A DNA stretch of 64,000 nt from Rhizobiaceae bacterium. Lineage in GTDB: Bacteria; Pseudomonadota; Alphaproteobacteria; Rhizobiales; Rhizobiaceae. A model generated the notes under the pieces. The model was not told where the DNA came from. It worked only from the letters and a program-made list of their open reading frames with translations, and ran no database searches. The translations under genes and the position numbers were made by a program. The first letter of the stretch is position 1, and each line of letters starts with the position of its first letter. The stretch is taken from contig CAJPFN010000038.1 of NCBI GenBank assembly GCA_905339215.1, forward strand, positions 1 to 64,000. Direction: 5' to 3'. Shown here piece after piece: positions 34,386 to 45,090 of this stretch.

Positions 34386-34540
34386 CGCGCCAAGGCAGCG
34401 GAGACCGCGGCACAGGCAGGAAAAAGCGAGCCCGGCCATAGGGTTGGTCCTGCCGAAGGATGAATCGATTCCGCTGGCTGAAGGATCGAATCAACGACCT
34501 CGCGCGATACGGCAGCGGGACCGACGAAGTTGGTCGCCGC

Positions 34541-35656
34541 TCACCTCACCAGCGCGTCGAGCGAAGCCTCTATCGCCCGCCAAAGGTCGTCGGCAGGCTC
34601 GCAGCCGACCGACAGCCGCACGAAGCCGGGCGCAACCGCGTCACCCCAGCGGGCACGGCGCTCGGCCGAGGTATGGACGCCGCCGAACGACGTCGCCGGC
34701 TGGATCAGCGGGCAGCCGGCGATGAAGCGCTCGGCGGCACCTTCCGATTCCAGAGTCAATCCAATGAGGAAGCCGAAGCGGCTCATCTGCGTTCGCGCCA
34801 GGCTGTGCGAGGAATCTCCCGGCAGTCCGGGGTAGCGGACGGACGCAACCGCGGGATGCGCGGCGATGCGTGACGCGAGGATTTCGGCCGTTCCGCACAT
34901 ACGGTCGAAGCGGACCTCCATAGTCTCCAGGCCGCGATGGACGAGCCATGCCTCGAACGGGCCGGGGATGCCGCCGGCGAGCTTGCGCCAGGCGCGGATT
35001 GCGGCTGCAGCCTCAGCGTCGCGCGTCGCGACGTGGCCGAACAGCACGTCGGAGTGGCCGTTGGGCGCCTTGGTGTCGGCCGCGACGACGATGTCGGCGC
35101 CGAGATCGAGTGGGCGCTGGCCGAACGGGGTCATCGTCGTGTTGTCGGCGACGACCAGTGCACCCGCCGCGTGTGCGTCACGTGCGATCGCGGCGAGGTC
35201 GCAGACGTCGAGCATCGGATTCGACGGTGTCTCGACATAGATCATGCGGTACCCGGCAAAGCCGCCATCGGAGAAGGAGGCAGTCGGGCGCGTGTCGATG
35301 ACGATGCCGAAGACCTTCAGGAAGCGGTCGGCGACGAGGCGGGTCGTATAGTAGCCGTCCGAAGGCAGCAGCAAGCGGTCCCCCGCCTTGAGCAGGCCGA
35401 AGAAGGCGGCGGAGATGGCGCCCATTCCCGACGGAAAGGCGATCGCCTCGGCGTCCTCGAGGAAGCCAAGGGCCCCTTCCAGCGTCTCGATGGTGGGATT
35501 GTCGGTACGGCCGTATTGACGGAAGCCGGCCGGGTCGCCGGGCAGGTGATAGATCGATGCCATGGTCAGCGGCAGCGGCACCGGATCGCCCTTGGCAAGA
35601 CCCTCGCCGCGCAGGTGGGCGAGCCTTGCGGCGCGCGAAAGTTCCGCCTTGTCCAT
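34541..35656 (-). CDS. cystathionine gamma-lyase-type PLP enzyme
   Basis: 371 residues from ATG 35656. Cys/Met metabolism PLP enzyme: YGRTDNPTIETLEGALGFLE, FPSGMGAISAAFFGLL, YVETPSNPMLDV and VVADNTTMTPFGQRPL. The PLP lysine is in ADTKAPNGHSDVLFG; the usual context is SxTKYxxGHSD, so the phosphate-contacting Ser and the Tyr after Lys are both Ala here. The family interconverts cystathionine, homocysteine and cysteine by gamma or beta elimination. Which reaction this one performs is not settled by sequence. It is convergent with the metalloprotease gene; GGAGAC precedes the start. Confidence 0.83.
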   Translation of the reverse strand: MDKAELSRAARLAHLRGEGLAKGDPVPLPLTMASIYHLPGDPAGFRQYGRTDNPTIETLEGALGFLEDAEAIAFPSGMGAISAAFFGLLKAGDRLLLPSDGYYTTRLVADRFLKVFGIVIDTRPTASFSDGGFAGYRMIYVETPSNPMLDVCDLAAIARDAHAAGALVVADNTTMTPFGQRPLDLGADIVVAADTKAPNGHSDVLFGHVATRDAEAAAAIRAWRKLAGGIPGPFEAWLVHRGLETMEVRFDRMCGTAEILASRIAAHPAVASVRYPGLPGDSSHSLARTQMSRFGFLIGLTLESEGAAERFIAGCPLIQPATSFGGVHTSAERRARWGDAVAPGFVRLSVGCEPADDLWRAIEASLDALVR

Positions 35657-35861
35657 CGTCTGTCTCCATGGTGCGACCGGGTCAGGAGCTGCTGGTAGGC
35701 TGCGGGCACCGGCTGCGCAAGACAGCAGGATTGCCAGGGCGCCGGACCAGTCGTGAAGGGCGCCGGTAAACATTCGTTAGGGCTAATGGACGATAAACGG
35801 TTCGAGGCCCCGAATGGGGTCGAAGGCGGGGGCGCGAAGCCCGAAGTATAGAGTATTCCCG

Positions 35862-35899
35862 TTGACGCCCATATTGGCCCATGTTATCCCATAAACCCA
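35862..35899 (+). promoter_or_regulatory. mraZ promoter with MraZ-box-like repeats
   Basis: TTGACG at 35862-35867 is a -35 candidate with TTATCC/TATCCC 16-17 bases later. Across it CCCA occurs at 35868, 35878, 35888 and 35896, so on the minus strand TGGGN repeats with five-base gaps three times, the pattern bound by MraZ in E. coli. The repeats lie opposite in orientation to the gene. The leader from here to mraZ (about 35900-36076) is purine-rich and shows no ORF with a ribosome site. Confidence 0.6.
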
Positions 35900-36076
35900 A
35901 TCAAGACTTCGTTTCCGTCGACGGTGGAGCGTTTTCCCGACCGGTTGCCGAAAGGCCCGGCAGGCGGCGCGCGAAGCGTTTTTCGGAAAGGGTCGGATGG
36001 GAGCCGGAGGGACCGTGTCGCGGCGGCGCGGACGACGGAATGACGAGGGACGCGGCGGAGGCGGCCGTTGGAGTTT

Positions 36077-36544
36077 ATGGACCGCTTTCTTTCGAGCGCA
36101 GTGAACAGGATCGACGCCAAGGGCCGGGTCTCGGTGCCGGCGCCGTTCCGCGCGGTGGTGCAGAAGCGCGGCTACCAGGACCTTTATGCGCTGAGGGCGC
36201 TCGACGTGCCGGCACTGGATGTGGGCGGGCTCGACCTGCTCGACCGCTACGAGGCGCGGATCGCGATCGAGGATCCGTTCCTACAGACGGCGGACGACAT
36301 GTCCTTCTTCTGCCATGGCGATGGCATGTTCCTGAAGTTGGACCAGGACGGCCGGATCACGGTCAGCGACTTCATCCGGGAGCATTCGGGGATTGCGGAC
36401 GAGGTGGCCTTCGTCGGCCGCGGGCAGTTCTTCCAGATCTGGGAGCCGGGGCGGTTGCGCAGCCATGCCGAAGCGGTGCGCGCACGGCTTCTCTCCATCA
36501 GGCAGGCAGCGGCGGCCTCACGGCCGGCCGGAGAAACGGGGTGA
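36077..36544 (+). CDS. mraZ: MraZ, dcw cluster transcriptional regulator
   Basis: 155 residues. Two SpoVT/AbrB-like MraZ domains, each with a DNA-binding loop: [19 protein letters not shown] (about residues 10-28) and [19 protein letters not shown] (about 88-106). MraZ forms a ring and represses its own operon in E. coli. ATG 36077 is chosen because family members begin with a residue or two before RFLS; TTG 36068 with a better spaced GGAGG is an alternative. The stop overlaps the rsmH start by one base. Confidence 0.93.
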   Translation: MDRFLSSAVNRIDAKGRVSVPAPFRAVVQKRGYQDLYALRALDVPALDVGGLDLLDRYEARIAIEDPFLQTADDMSFFCHGDGMFLKLDQDGRITVSDFIREHSGIADEVAFVGRGQFFQIWEPGRLRSHAEAVRARLLSIRQAAAASRPAGETG

Positions 36545-37548
36545 TGGCGGGCCACGGCGAAGATGCCGTTGGCGGACCGGCCCGCCACATCCCGGTCCTG
36601 CTCGACGAGGTGCTTGCCGCGCTGGCACCGGTCGCGGGCGACATCGTTGTCGACGGCACGTTCGGCGCCGGGGGCTATACCAGGGCGATCCTCGATCGCG
36701 GCGCGTCCGTCGTGGCGATCGATCGCGATCCCGACGCAATCGTAGCGGGCAGGGCCCTGGAGCGCGAGGCGGGCGGGCGCCTCAAGCTGGTGCACGCGCC
36801 GTTTTCCGAACTCGACAATCATGTCGACGCGGCCGACGGCGTCGTCCTCGACATCGGTGTTTCCTCCATGCAGCTCGACCAGGCGGCGCGCGGCTTTTCG
36901 TTTCGCGCCGACGGGCCGCTCGACATGCGCATGGCGCGGAAGGGTCCGAGCGCAGCCGACGTCGTCAATCGCTTCAAGGTGGGCGACCTCGCCCGGATCT
37001 TCGGCTTCCTCGGCGAGGAGCGGCATGCCGGGCGCATCGCGCGCATGATCGAGAAGCGGCGCGAGAGCCGGCCGTTCACGCGAACACTGGAGCTTGCCGA
37101 CGCCATCGAAACGCATATCGGCCGCAACCCCAAGGACCGGATCCACCCGGCGACGCGGGTGTTCCAGGCGCTCCGCATATTCGTCAACGACGAGCTCGGC
37201 GAACTGGCCCGCGCATTGATGGCAGCCGAACGGGTGCTTAAGCCCGGCGGCCGTCTGGTCGTCGTCACCTTCCATTCGCTCGAGGACCGCATCGTCAAGC
37301 GCTTCATCGTCGACCGCTCGGCTAACGCGGGCGGCTCGCGCCACTTGCCGGAGACGATCTCCCGGGCGCCGACCTTCACCAGCGCCGGCAAGGCGGTGGC
37401 GCCTGCCGAACGCGAGGTCGAGGCCAACCCGCGGGCCCGATCGGCGAAACTGCGGGCCGCTGTCCGGACGAGCGCTCCGGCGCGCGCGGAAGACCTGTCC
37501 ATCTTCGGGCTGCCCCGGCTACCCGACGCGAGCAAGGGCGGAGACTAG
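36544..37548 (+). CDS. rsmH: 16S rRNA m4C1402 methyltransferase RsmH
   Basis: 334 residues. RsmH (MraW) methylates N4 of C1402 in 16S rRNA near the P site. The SAM site is [14 protein letters not shown] (about residues 38-51) with [37 protein letters not shown] and [20 protein letters not shown] are family motifs. The start shares a base with the mraZ stop (TGATG). It is followed by ftsL after 2 bases. Confidence 0.95.
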   Translation: MAGHGEDAVGGPARHIPVLLDEVLAALAPVAGDIVVDGTFGAGGYTRAILDRGASVVAIDRDPDAIVAGRALEREAGGRLKLVHAPFSELDNHVDAADGVVLDIGVSSMQLDQAARGFSFRADGPLDMRMARKGPSAADVVNRFKVGDLARIFGFLGEERHAGRIARMIEKRRESRPFTRTLELADAIETHIGRNPKDRIHPATRVFQALRIFVNDELGELARALMAAERVLKPGGRLVVVTFHSLEDRIVKRFIVDRSANAGGSRHLPETISRAPTFTSAGKAVAPAEREVEANPRARSAKLRAAVRTSAPARAEDLSIFGLPRLPDASKGGD

Positions 37549-37550
37549 AC

Positions 37551-37925
37551 ATGTTCCGAACCAGCGACATGGTGCTGATCGCCGTGATGGTTTCCGCGGC
37601 CGCCTTCACCTACCAGACGAAGCACGAGGCCGAGAGCTGGCTGTCGGAGGTGCGTCGCCTCGAACGCGAGATCCGCTTCGAGGAAGACACGATCGACCTC
37701 CTCAAGGCCGACTGGAGCCTGCTCACGCAGCCGTCGCGCCTGCAGCGCCTCACCGAGATCTACCACGGCCAGCTCGCCCTCGAGCCGGTCGGTGCCCAGC
37801 AGATCGTCGGACTCGACGAACTGCCGGAACGGCCGTTGACCATCGAGGACCTTTCCAGCGAGCGGCTGGGAGGCATGGCGGAGGGGGCCAGGGACAATAT
37901 CGTGACCGGAGGCGTGGTGCGATGA
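37551..37925 (+). CDS. ftsL: cell division protein FtsL
   Basis: 124 residues. One membrane helix (VLIAVMVSAAAFTYQT, about residues 8-23), then a coiled coil (AESWLSEVRRLEREIRFEED) and the QPSRLQRLTEIY stretch typical of alphaproteobacterial FtsL. FtsL joins FtsB and FtsQ in the divisome and activates FtsWI. It overlaps ftsI by four bases. Identified by position as well as sequence. Confidence 0.88.
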   Translation: MFRTSDMVLIAVMVSAAAFTYQTKHEAESWLSEVRRLEREIRFEEDTIDLLKADWSLLTQPSRLQRLTEIYHGQLALEPVGAQQIVGLDELPERPLTIEDLSSERLGGMAEGARDNIVTGGVVR

Positions 37926-39640
37926 AACTCGGCTGGAGAAGCTCGGCGCCCGTGACGGTTCCCGCGTCCGCCAGCTCCGGCGCGATCGTCGTCGATGCGG
38001 CGAAGCTGTCGACGGGCGGTCGCACGCGCAACCGTGTGCTGCTGACCATGGCGCTGTTCTTCTCCGTCTATGGAGCGATCGGCGGGCGCCTCGTCTATCT
38101 CGGCCTCCAGGACCCCGAGGCGTCCAGCGGGCCGGTGTCGCGCGTCACCGCCTCGCGGCCCGATATCGTCGACCGCAACGGCGAGGTTTTAGCCACGGAT
38201 ATCAAGACGGCGTCGCTGTTCGCCGAGCCGCGGCGCATCGTCGACGCCGACGAGGTGATCGAGAAGCTCTCCACGGTGCTGCCCGACCTCGACGCCGAGC
38301 AGACCTACCACAAGCTGAAGAGCGGCACCGGCTTCGTCTGGCTAAAGCGGCAGCTCTCCCCGCGCCAACAGGGCGCGATCATGCAACTCGGCCTGCCCGG
38401 CATCGGATTCCGCACGGAGAAGCGCCGCTTCTATCCCGGCGGCGCGACGGCGTCCCACATTCTCGGTCTGACCAACATCGACAACCAGGGTATCGCCGGC
38501 CTGGAGAAATACATCGACGACCAGGGCCTCGCCGACCTGCAGGCATCGGGCCTGGCTGTCGCCGAAGACCTGAAGCCGGTCAGGCTGTCGATAGACATCC
38601 GCGTCCAGCACATCGTTCACGACGAGCTGGCGCGGTCGATGGAGAAATACCACGCGATCGCGGCGGGCGCAGTCATTCTCAACGTGAAGACCGGCGAGGT
38701 GATGGCCATGGCGTCATTGCCCGATTTCGACCCGAACAACCCCGTCAACGCGCTCGACAAGGATCGCCTCAACCGGATGTCGGCCGGCGTCTTCGAGATG
38801 GGCTCGACGATCAAGAGCTTCACCACGGCGATGGCGCTGGATTCGGGCAAGGTAACGATGGCGAGCACGTTCGACGCGACTCGCCCGATCACCATCGGAC
38901 GCCAGACGATCCGTGACTTCCATGGCAAGGGCAGGGTGCTCTCCGTGCCGGAGGTGTTCATCTACTCCTCCAACATCGGCTCGGCGCGCGAGGCCGACGT
39001 GGTCGGCATCGAAGGCCATCGCGAGTTCCTGAAGCGCCTCGGCCTGCTCGACCGCCTACAGACGGAACTGCCGGAGGTGGCGCGGCCGACCGAGCCGAAA
39101 GTGTGGAAGAAGGTGCACTCCATCACGATCGCCTTCGGCCACGGCATGTCGACGACGCCGCTGCAGACGGCGGTCGGCGCAGCGGCCCTGATGAATGGCG
39201 GCAGGCTGATGCCGCCGACCTTCCTGCCGCGAACGGAGGACGAGGCCGCGATCGTCGCCACACAGGTGCTCAACCCGAAGACCAGCGAGGATATGCGCTA
39301 CCTCTACCGCCTCAACGCTGAAAAGGGTTCCGGCAAAAGGGCGGAAGTGCCCGGCTATCGGGTTGGCGGCAAGACCGGCACGGCCGAGAAGGTCGTCAAC
39401 GGGCGCTATTCCTCCGACAAGCGCTTCAACGCCTTCCTCGCTGCGTTCCCGATGGACGATCCCCAGTATGTAGTGCTGACCATCATCGATGAACCGAAAC
39501 CGGAGAAACCGGGGATGGGCGCGACATCCGGACTGAACGCAGCGCCGACGGTCGCGAACATCATCCGCCGCGCGGCGCCGCTTCTTGGCGTCAAGCCCGA
39601 ATTCGGCCATGAAGGTAAGCCGTTGCTCGTTTCCTACTGA
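37922..39640 (+). CDS. ftsI: penicillin-binding protein 3 (FtsI)
   Basis: 572 residues. Short cytoplasmic part, one membrane helix (NRVLLTMALFFSVYGAIGG), a PBP dimerisation region and a transpeptidase domain with Ser-Thr-Ile-Lys in EMGSTIKSFT (about residue 298), SSN in IYSSNIGSA and KTG in GGKTGTAEK. It crosslinks septal peptidoglycan together with the FtsW polymerase. The start overlaps ftsL (ATGA). Confidence 0.95.
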   Translation: MKLGWRSSAPVTVPASASSGAIVVDAAKLSTGGRTRNRVLLTMALFFSVYGAIGGRLVYLGLQDPEASSGPVSRVTASRPDIVDRNGEVLATDIKTASLFAEPRRIVDADEVIEKLSTVLPDLDAEQTYHKLKSGTGFVWLKRQLSPRQQGAIMQLGLPGIGFRTEKRRFYPGGATASHILGLTNIDNQGIAGLEKYIDDQGLADLQASGLAVAEDLKPVRLSIDIRVQHIVHDELARSMEKYHAIAAGAVILNVKTGEVMAMASLPDFDPNNPVNALDKDRLNRMSAGVFEMGSTIKSFTTAMALDSGKVTMASTFDATRPITIGRQTIRDFHGKGRVLSVPEVFIYSSNIGSAREADVVGIEGHREFLKRLGLLDRLQTELPEVARPTEPKVWKKVHSITIAFGHGMSTTPLQTAVGAAALMNGGRLMPPTFLPRTEDEAAIVATQVLNPKTSEDMRYLYRLNAEKGSGKRAEVPGYRVGGKTGTAEKVVNGRYSSDKRFNAFLAAFPMDDPQYVVLTIIDEPKPEKPGMGATSGLNAAPTVANIIRRAAPLLGVKPEFGHEGKPLLVSY

Positions 39641-39691
39641 GTGATTCTGCCGCTTTCGGCGAAGACGCGCGTTGTCTGTGACTGGATTTCC

Positions 39692-41146
39692 ATGGAACTG
39701 AAGGACTTTGTCGGCATCCTGCACGCCGATGTCGCCAGCACAGGCAACGTCGGCATAACTGGCGTTTCGTCCGATTCCCGCGAGGTGAAGCCCGGCACGC
39801 TGTTCGTCGCCGTCCCCGGAACGAAGGCCGATGGCGCTGCCTATGCGGCCGAGGCCGAGCGGCGCGGCGCGGCGGCGATCGTAGCCGGCCGCGGTGCGGT
39901 GAAGACGGCTCTGTCGATCCCCGTGATCGAGGTCGACGACCCGCGCCGCATCCTGGCGCTCTCGGCCGCGCGCTTCTTCCCGCGCCAGCCGGACGTGATG
40001 GTCGCCGTCACCGGCACCAGCGGCAAGACCTCGGTCGCCGCCTTCGTCCGCCAGATCTGGGAGCACGAGGGCCTGGCGGCGGCGAGCATCGGCACGACCG
40101 GCGTGGTGGCGCCCGGCCGCAACGAATACGGCTCGCTGACGACGCCGGATCCGGTCGGCCTGCACCGGCTCCTCGACGAACTCGCCCGGTCCGGCGTCAC
40201 GCACGCCGCGATGGAGGCGTCGAGCCACGGCCTCGACCAGCGGCGGCTTGACGGCGTGCGCCTGTCTGCAGGCGCTTTCACCAATCTCGGCCGCGACCAT
40301 ATGGACTACCACCCGACGGTCGATGAGTATTTTTCCGCGAAGCTGCGCCTGTTCGACCAGCTCCTGCCCAAGGGCGCGCCGGCGGTGATCTTCGCCGACG
40401 ACCCATGGAGCGAGGCAACGGCGACGCATGCCAGGGCGGCGGGCCTGATGGTGCTCACCGTCGGCCGCCACGGCGACTTTCTCACGTTGAAGCGGGTCGA
40501 GCACGAGCGCCACCGGCAGCGTGCCGAGGTCGAGGCCGCCGGCGCCATCCACGAGATCGACCTGCCGCTCGCCGGCGACTTCCAGATCGCCAATGCGTTG
40601 GTCGCGGCCGGCCTCGCCATCTCCACCGGAACGCCGACGGACAAGGCCTTCGCCGCGCTGGAGAGACTAAAGGGTGCGCCCGGCCGGCTGGATCTGGTCG
40701 GCACGACGGCCCATGGCGCACCGGTCTATGTCGACTACGCCCACAAGCCGGATGCCTTGGAAAACGTGCTGGCCTCGGTCAGGCCGTTCACGACCGGCCG
40801 CGTAGTCGTCGTGTTCGGCTGCGGCGGCGACCGCGACCGCGGCAAGCGGCCGATCATGGGCGAGATCGCGACCAGGCTTGCCGACGTCGTCATCGTCACA
40901 GACGACAATCCGCGCTCAGAAGTACCGGCCGAGATCCGCGCCGCGATCCTCGCTGCCGCGCCGGGAGCGATCGAGATCGGCGACCGGCGCGAGGCGATCC
41001 GCGAGGGTGTGTCGATGCTCCACGCCGGCGACACGCTGATCGTGGCCGGCAAGGGCCACGAGGTCGGCCAGACGTTCGGGTCCGAAACGGTGCACTTCTC
41101 CGACCACGAGGAAGTGCGCGCCGCCCTTGCCGGGGCGTCTGCATGA
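39692..41146 (+). CDS. murE: UDP-MurNAc-tripeptide synthetase MurE (meso-DAP type)
   Basis: 484 residues. Adds meso-diaminopimelate to UDP-MurNAc-L-Ala-D-Glu. ATP loop [15 protein letters not shown], carbamylated-lysine region SAKLRLFD, and DDNPRSE, the motif that marks meso-DAP (rather than lysine) specificity. ATG 39692 (MELKDF) fits the family start. An in-frame GTG at 39641 directly after the ftsI stop would add 17 residues. The last four bases overlap murF. Confidence 0.95.
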   Translation: MELKDFVGILHADVASTGNVGITGVSSDSREVKPGTLFVAVPGTKADGAAYAAEAERRGAAAIVAGRGAVKTALSIPVIEVDDPRRILALSAARFFPRQPDVMVAVTGTSGKTSVAAFVRQIWEHEGLAAASIGTTGVVAPGRNEYGSLTTPDPVGLHRLLDELARSGVTHAAMEASSHGLDQRRLDGVRLSAGAFTNLGRDHMDYHPTVDEYFSAKLRLFDQLLPKGAPAVIFADDPWSEATATHARAAGLMVLTVGRHGDFLTLKRVEHERHRQRAEVEAAGAIHEIDLPLAGDFQIANALVAAGLAISTGTPTDKAFAALERLKGAPGRLDLVGTTAHGAPVYVDYAHKPDALENVLASVRPFTTGRVVVVFGCGGDRDRGKRPIMGEIATRLADVVIVTDDNPRSEVPAEIRAAILAAAPGAIEIGDRREAIREGVSMLHAGDTLIVAGKGHEVGQTFGSETVHFSDHEEVRAALAGASA

Positions 41147-42576
41147 ACGTGCTCTGGACGGCTGATGCGCTGGTCGAGGCGACGGGAGGGCGCCCGCACG
41201 GCCAGCTTCCCGCAGCGATTGGCGGCATTTCGATCGATACGCGCACACTCCAGCCCGGCGACGCCTTCTTCGCCATCAAAGGCGAGACCATGGACGGCCA
41301 CGACTTCGCCACCGCCGCGGTGAAGGCCGGCGCCGGCGTACTCGTGGTGGCCGAGGGCAAGCTTCCGGCGCTCGGTCGGCTGACGGCGCCGCTCATCGTC
41401 GTGCCCGACGTGCTCGCCGCGCTGGAGAAGACCGGGCGCGCGGCACGCGAGCGCAGCCGGGCGAAGATCGTCGCCGTGACCGGATCCGCCGGCAAGACCA
41501 GCACCAAGGAGGCGCTGCGCCACGCCCTTTCGGCGGTCGGCACAGTGCATGCCTCCGACAAGTCGTTCAACAACCATTGGGGCGTGCCGCTGACGCTTGC
41601 CCGCCTGCCGCAGGATTGCGACTTCGGCATCTTCGAAATCGGCATGAACCATCCCGGCGAGATCCGTCCGTTGGTGAAGATGGTGCGGCCGCATGTTGCC
41701 ATCATCACGCTGATCGCTGCTGCCCACCTGGGCCATTTCCGCAACCTCGACGAGATTGCCCAGGCCAAGGCGGAGATCTTCGAGGGGCTGGAACCTGGCG
41801 GTACGGCGCTGCTCAATCGCGACGACCAGCGCTACAAGCTCCTGGCCAGGCTGGCGAAGGCGCAAGGGGTCAAGCGCGTGCTCGGCTTCGGCGAGGATGC
41901 GCGTGCCGACTTCCGCCTGCTCGACTGCACGCTCGCCGCCGACTCCTCGACGATCCGCGCCAGGATCGGCGATACCGAGATCGAAGCGCTGATCGGCGCG
42001 CCTGGCCGGCACGTCGCGCAGAACGCGCTGGCAGTGCTCGGCGCGGCAAGCCTGGTCACCGCCGACGTCGGCAAGGTTGCGGAGGCGCTGGCCAGCCTCG
42101 AGGCGGAGCAAGGGCGCGGCCGCCGGCACAGGCTGGCGCTTCCCGGCGGCGCGTTCACACTCATCGACGAAAGCTACAACGCCAATCCGGCGTCGATGCA
42201 GGCAGCCATGGCGCTGCTCGGCGCGACTCCGGTCGAAGACGGCGGACGCCGCATCGCCGTGCTCGGCGACATGCTGGAACTCGGCAGCCATTCGGCCAAG
42301 CTTCACGCCTCGCTCGCCGAACCGGTCAAACGAAGCGGCGCCGATCTGGTCCTGCTCGCCGGGCCCGAGATGAAGGCGCTCGCCGACGCGCTACCCGAGG
42401 GGGTCGCCGGCGAGTACCGCGCCGACGCCGAGTCACTGAAGCCGGTACTGCTCGACGCCGTGCGCCCGGGCGATGCGGTCATGGTCAAGTCATCGAAGGG
42501 CATCGGCTTCTCAAAACTGGTCGATGCGCTCATCGCCCGATACCCGGCTCAGACCGGGCAGCAGGCGCCGGCATGA
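41143..42576 (+). CDS. murF: UDP-MurNAc-pentapeptide synthetase MurF
   Basis: 477 residues. Adds D-Ala-D-Ala to complete the cytoplasmic peptidoglycan precursor. ATP loop [42 protein letters not shown] and [16 protein letters not shown] are MurF motifs. The start overlaps murE by four bases. mraY follows after 23 bases. Confidence 0.95.
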   Translation: MNVLWTADALVEATGGRPHGQLPAAIGGISIDTRTLQPGDAFFAIKGETMDGHDFATAAVKAGAGVLVVAEGKLPALGRLTAPLIVVPDVLAALEKTGRAARERSRAKIVAVTGSAGKTSTKEALRHALSAVGTVHASDKSFNNHWGVPLTLARLPQDCDFGIFEIGMNHPGEIRPLVKMVRPHVAIITLIAAAHLGHFRNLDEIAQAKAEIFEGLEPGGTALLNRDDQRYKLLARLAKAQGVKRVLGFGEDARADFRLLDCTLAADSSTIRARIGDTEIEALIGAPGRHVAQNALAVLGAASLVTADVGKVAEALASLEAEQGRGRRHRLALPGGAFTLIDESYNANPASMQAAMALLGATPVEDGGRRIAVLGDMLELGSHSAKLHASLAEPVKRSGADLVLLAGPEMKALADALPEGVAGEYRADAESLKPVLLDAVRPGDAVMVKSSKGIGFSKLVDALIARYPAQTGQQAPA

Positions 42577-42599
42577 GGCTTTAGGGGGAACCAGGACGC

Positions 42600-43682
42600 A
42601 TGCTGACGCTGCTCGTCGCCTTTTCCGACCAGATCTCGGTCTTCAACATCTTCCGCTACATCACCTTCCGGACGGGCGGGGCGTTGATCACGTCGGCGCT
42701 GATCGTCTTCATCTTCGGGCCGGCCATCATTTCCTCCTTGCGCCTTCGGCAGGGCAAGGGCCAGCCGATCCGCGCCGACGGCCCACAGACCCACTTCAAG
42801 AAGGCCGGGACGCCGACGATGGGCGGGCTGATGATCCTGTCCGGCATCGTCGGATCGTCGCTGTTGTGGACGAATCTCTCCAGCGTCTATGTCTGGGTTG
42901 TGTTGCTGGTCACGCTCGGTTTCGGCGCGATCGGCTTCTACGACGACTACCTCAAGGTCACCAAGCAGACGCACAAGGGCTTCTCCGGCAAGGCAAGGCT
43001 CGCCATCGAGTTTGTCATCGCCGGCATCGCCGCCTGGGTGATCATGGACGCCGGGCAGGAGCCGTTCTCGTCGTCGCTGACCTTCCCGTTCATAAAGGAC
43101 TTCATCGTCAATCTCGGCTGGTTCTTCGTGCCGTTCGCCGCCTTTGTCGTGGTCGGCGCTGGCAACGCGGTGAACCTGACCGACGGGCTCGACGGGCTCG
43201 CCATCGTGCCGATCATGATCGCGGCGGCCTCCTTCGGCATCATCGCCTATCTCTCGGGTAACGCCGTGTTTGCCGAATACCTGCAGATCCACTTCGTGCC
43301 GGGCACCGGCGAACTCGCCGTCGTGCTCGGTGCGGTGATCGGCGCCGGGCTGGGCTTCCTCTGGTTCAACGCGCCGCCTGCGGCCATCTTCATGGGCGAC
43401 ACGGGCTCGCTCGCCATGGGCGGCCTGATCGGCACCATCGCGGTCGCGACCAAGCACGAGATCGTCATGGCGATCATCGGCGGCCTGTTCGTCATCGAAG
43501 CACTGTCGGTGATCATTCAGGTCGGCTACTTCAAGATGACCGGCAAACGCGTCTTCCTGATGGCGCCCATCCACCACCATTTCGAGAAGCTCGGCTGGAC
43601 CGAGAGCCAAGTCGTGATCCGCTTCTGGATCGTGGCCGTGGTGCTGGCCCTCGTCGGGCTGTCCACGCTCAAGCTGCGCTGA
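42600..43682 (+). CDS. mraY: phospho-MurNAc-pentapeptide transferase MraY
   Basis: 360 residues with about ten membrane helices. Transfers phospho-MurNAc-pentapeptide to undecaprenyl phosphate, giving lipid I. Conserved cytoplasmic loops: [27 protein letters not shown] with the Asp pair, [14 protein letters not shown], and [15 protein letters not shown]. Starts 23 bases after murF. Confidence 0.96.
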   Translation: MLTLLVAFSDQISVFNIFRYITFRTGGALITSALIVFIFGPAIISSLRLRQGKGQPIRADGPQTHFKKAGTPTMGGLMILSGIVGSSLLWTNLSSVYVWVVLLVTLGFGAIGFYDDYLKVTKQTHKGFSGKARLAIEFVIAGIAAWVIMDAGQEPFSSSLTFPFIKDFIVNLGWFFVPFAAFVVVGAGNAVNLTDGLDGLAIVPIMIAAASFGIIAYLSGNAVFAEYLQIHFVPGTGELAVVLGAVIGAGLGFLWFNAPPAAIFMGDTGSLAMGGLIGTIAVATKHEIVMAIIGGLFVIEALSVIIQVGYFKMTGKRVFLMAPIHHHFEKLGWTESQVVIRFWIVAVVLALVGLSTLKLR

Positions 43683-43689
43683 GGCTGGA

Positions 43690-45090
43690 ATGATCCCGGC
43701 GCGGTCGTTCGAGGGAAAACGGGTCGCGCTCTTCGGGCTCGGCGGCTCGGGGATGGCGACGGCGCGGGCTCTGGTCGACGGCGGTGCGGCCGTGCTCGCC
43801 TGGGACGACAATCCCGAGAGCGTCGCCAAGGCAGCCGCAGCCGGCATCGCCACCGGCGACCTTCGCGCTGCCGACTGGGGCGGCTACGCGGCCTTCGTGC
43901 TGTCGCCCGGCGTGCCGTTGACCCATCCCAAGCCGCACTGGACCGTCGACCTCGCCCGCGCCGCAGGGGTGGAAATCATCGGTGACATCGAGCTTTTCGT
44001 GCGCGAGCGCATGGCCCACGCGCCGAGTGCCCCGTTCATCGCAATCACCGGGACAAACGGCAAGTCGACGACGACCGCGCTGACCGCGCATATCCTCGCC
44101 TCGGCGGGCCGCGACACGCAGATGGGCGGCAACATCGGCCGCGCCGTGATGACGCTCGACCATCCCCGCGACGACCGCTTCTACGTCGTCGAGTGCTCCT
44201 CCTATCAGATCGACCTGTCGCCCTCGATCAACCCGACGGCAGGCATCCTGCTCAACCTCACGCCCGACCACCTCGACCGACACGGCACGATGCAGCACTA
44301 CGCCTCGATCAAGGAGCGCCTGGTGGCAGGAAGCGACGCGGCGATCATCGGCGTCGACGACAGCTACTGCGCGCAGATCGCCGACCGGCTCGAGCGCGCC
44401 GGCAAGGATGTCGTGCGCATCTCGAAGCGCTTGCCGCTCACCGACGGGCTGTTCGCCGACGGCGCGGACCTGATGGAGGCCGTGAACGGACGCTACGAGC
44501 GCATCGGCTTCCTCGAGGGGATAGGCTCGCTGCGCGGCCAGCACAATGCGCAGAACGCGCTCGCGGCGGTGGCAGCTTGCCTGAAGGTCGGGCTCGACCT
44601 CGGCGAGATCCAGGCCGGCCTCGAGAGCTTTCCGGGGCTCGCACACCGGATGGAACAGGTGGGACGCAAGGGCAAGGTGCTCTTCGTCAACGATTCGAAG
44701 GCGACCAATGCCGACGCCGCAGCGCCGGCGCTGTCCTCCTTCCCGCGCATCTACTGGATTGCCGGCGGCCTGCCGAAGGAGGGCGGCATCGAACCGCTGC
44801 GCTCGTTCTTTCCGCGCATCGCCAAGGCCTACCTGATCGGCGAGGCAGCACCGGCGTTCGCCGCGACGCTGGGGGATGCGGCGCCCTACGAGATCTCGGG
44901 CACGCTGGCGGCCGCGGTGGAGCATGCCGCCGCCGACGCCGCGAACGACGAGGCGGAGACCGTGGTGCTGCTTTCGCCGGCCTGCGCCAGCTTCGACCAG
45001 TTCCGCAACTTCGAGGTGCGCGGCGAAGCCTTCAGGCAAGCCGTGACTGCTATCCCGGGCATAGAGCCGATTCGCGGAGACCGCCGATGA
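43690..45090 (+). CDS. murD: UDP-MurNAc-L-alanine:D-glutamate ligase MurD
   Basis: 466 residues. ATP loop [51 protein letters not shown] and [12 protein letters not shown]. Adds D-glutamate to UDP-MurNAc-L-Ala. Starts 7 bases after mraY and overlaps ftsW by four bases. Confidence 0.95.
   Translation: MIPARSFEGKRVALFGLGGSGMATARALVDGGAAVLAWDDNPESVAKAAAAGIATGDLRAADWGGYAAFVLSPGVPLTHPKPHWTVDLARAAGVEIIGDIELFVRERMAHAPSAPFIAITGTNGKSTTTALTAHILASAGRDTQMGGNIGRAVMTLDHPRDDRFYVVECSSYQIDLSPSINPTAGILLNLTPDHLDRHGTMQHYASIKERLVAGSDAAIIGVDDSYCAQIADRLERAGKDVVRISKRLPLTDGLFADGADLMEAVNGRYERIGFLEGIGSLRGQHNAQNALAAVAACLKVGLDLGEIQAGLESFPGLAHRMEQVGRKGKVLFVNDSKATNADAAAPALSSFPRIYWIAGGLPKEGGIEPLRSFFPRIAKAYLIGEAAPAFAATLGDAAPYEISGTLAAAVEHAAADAANDEAETVVLLSPACASFDQFRNFEVRGEAFRQAVTAIPGIEPIRGDRR

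Noticed and set aside
40405-42576. A longer version of murF starting inside murE
   Set aside because: The extension has low-complexity Arg/Gly/Pro sequence and no MurF homology; the real start is ATG 41143 with the ATGA overlap.
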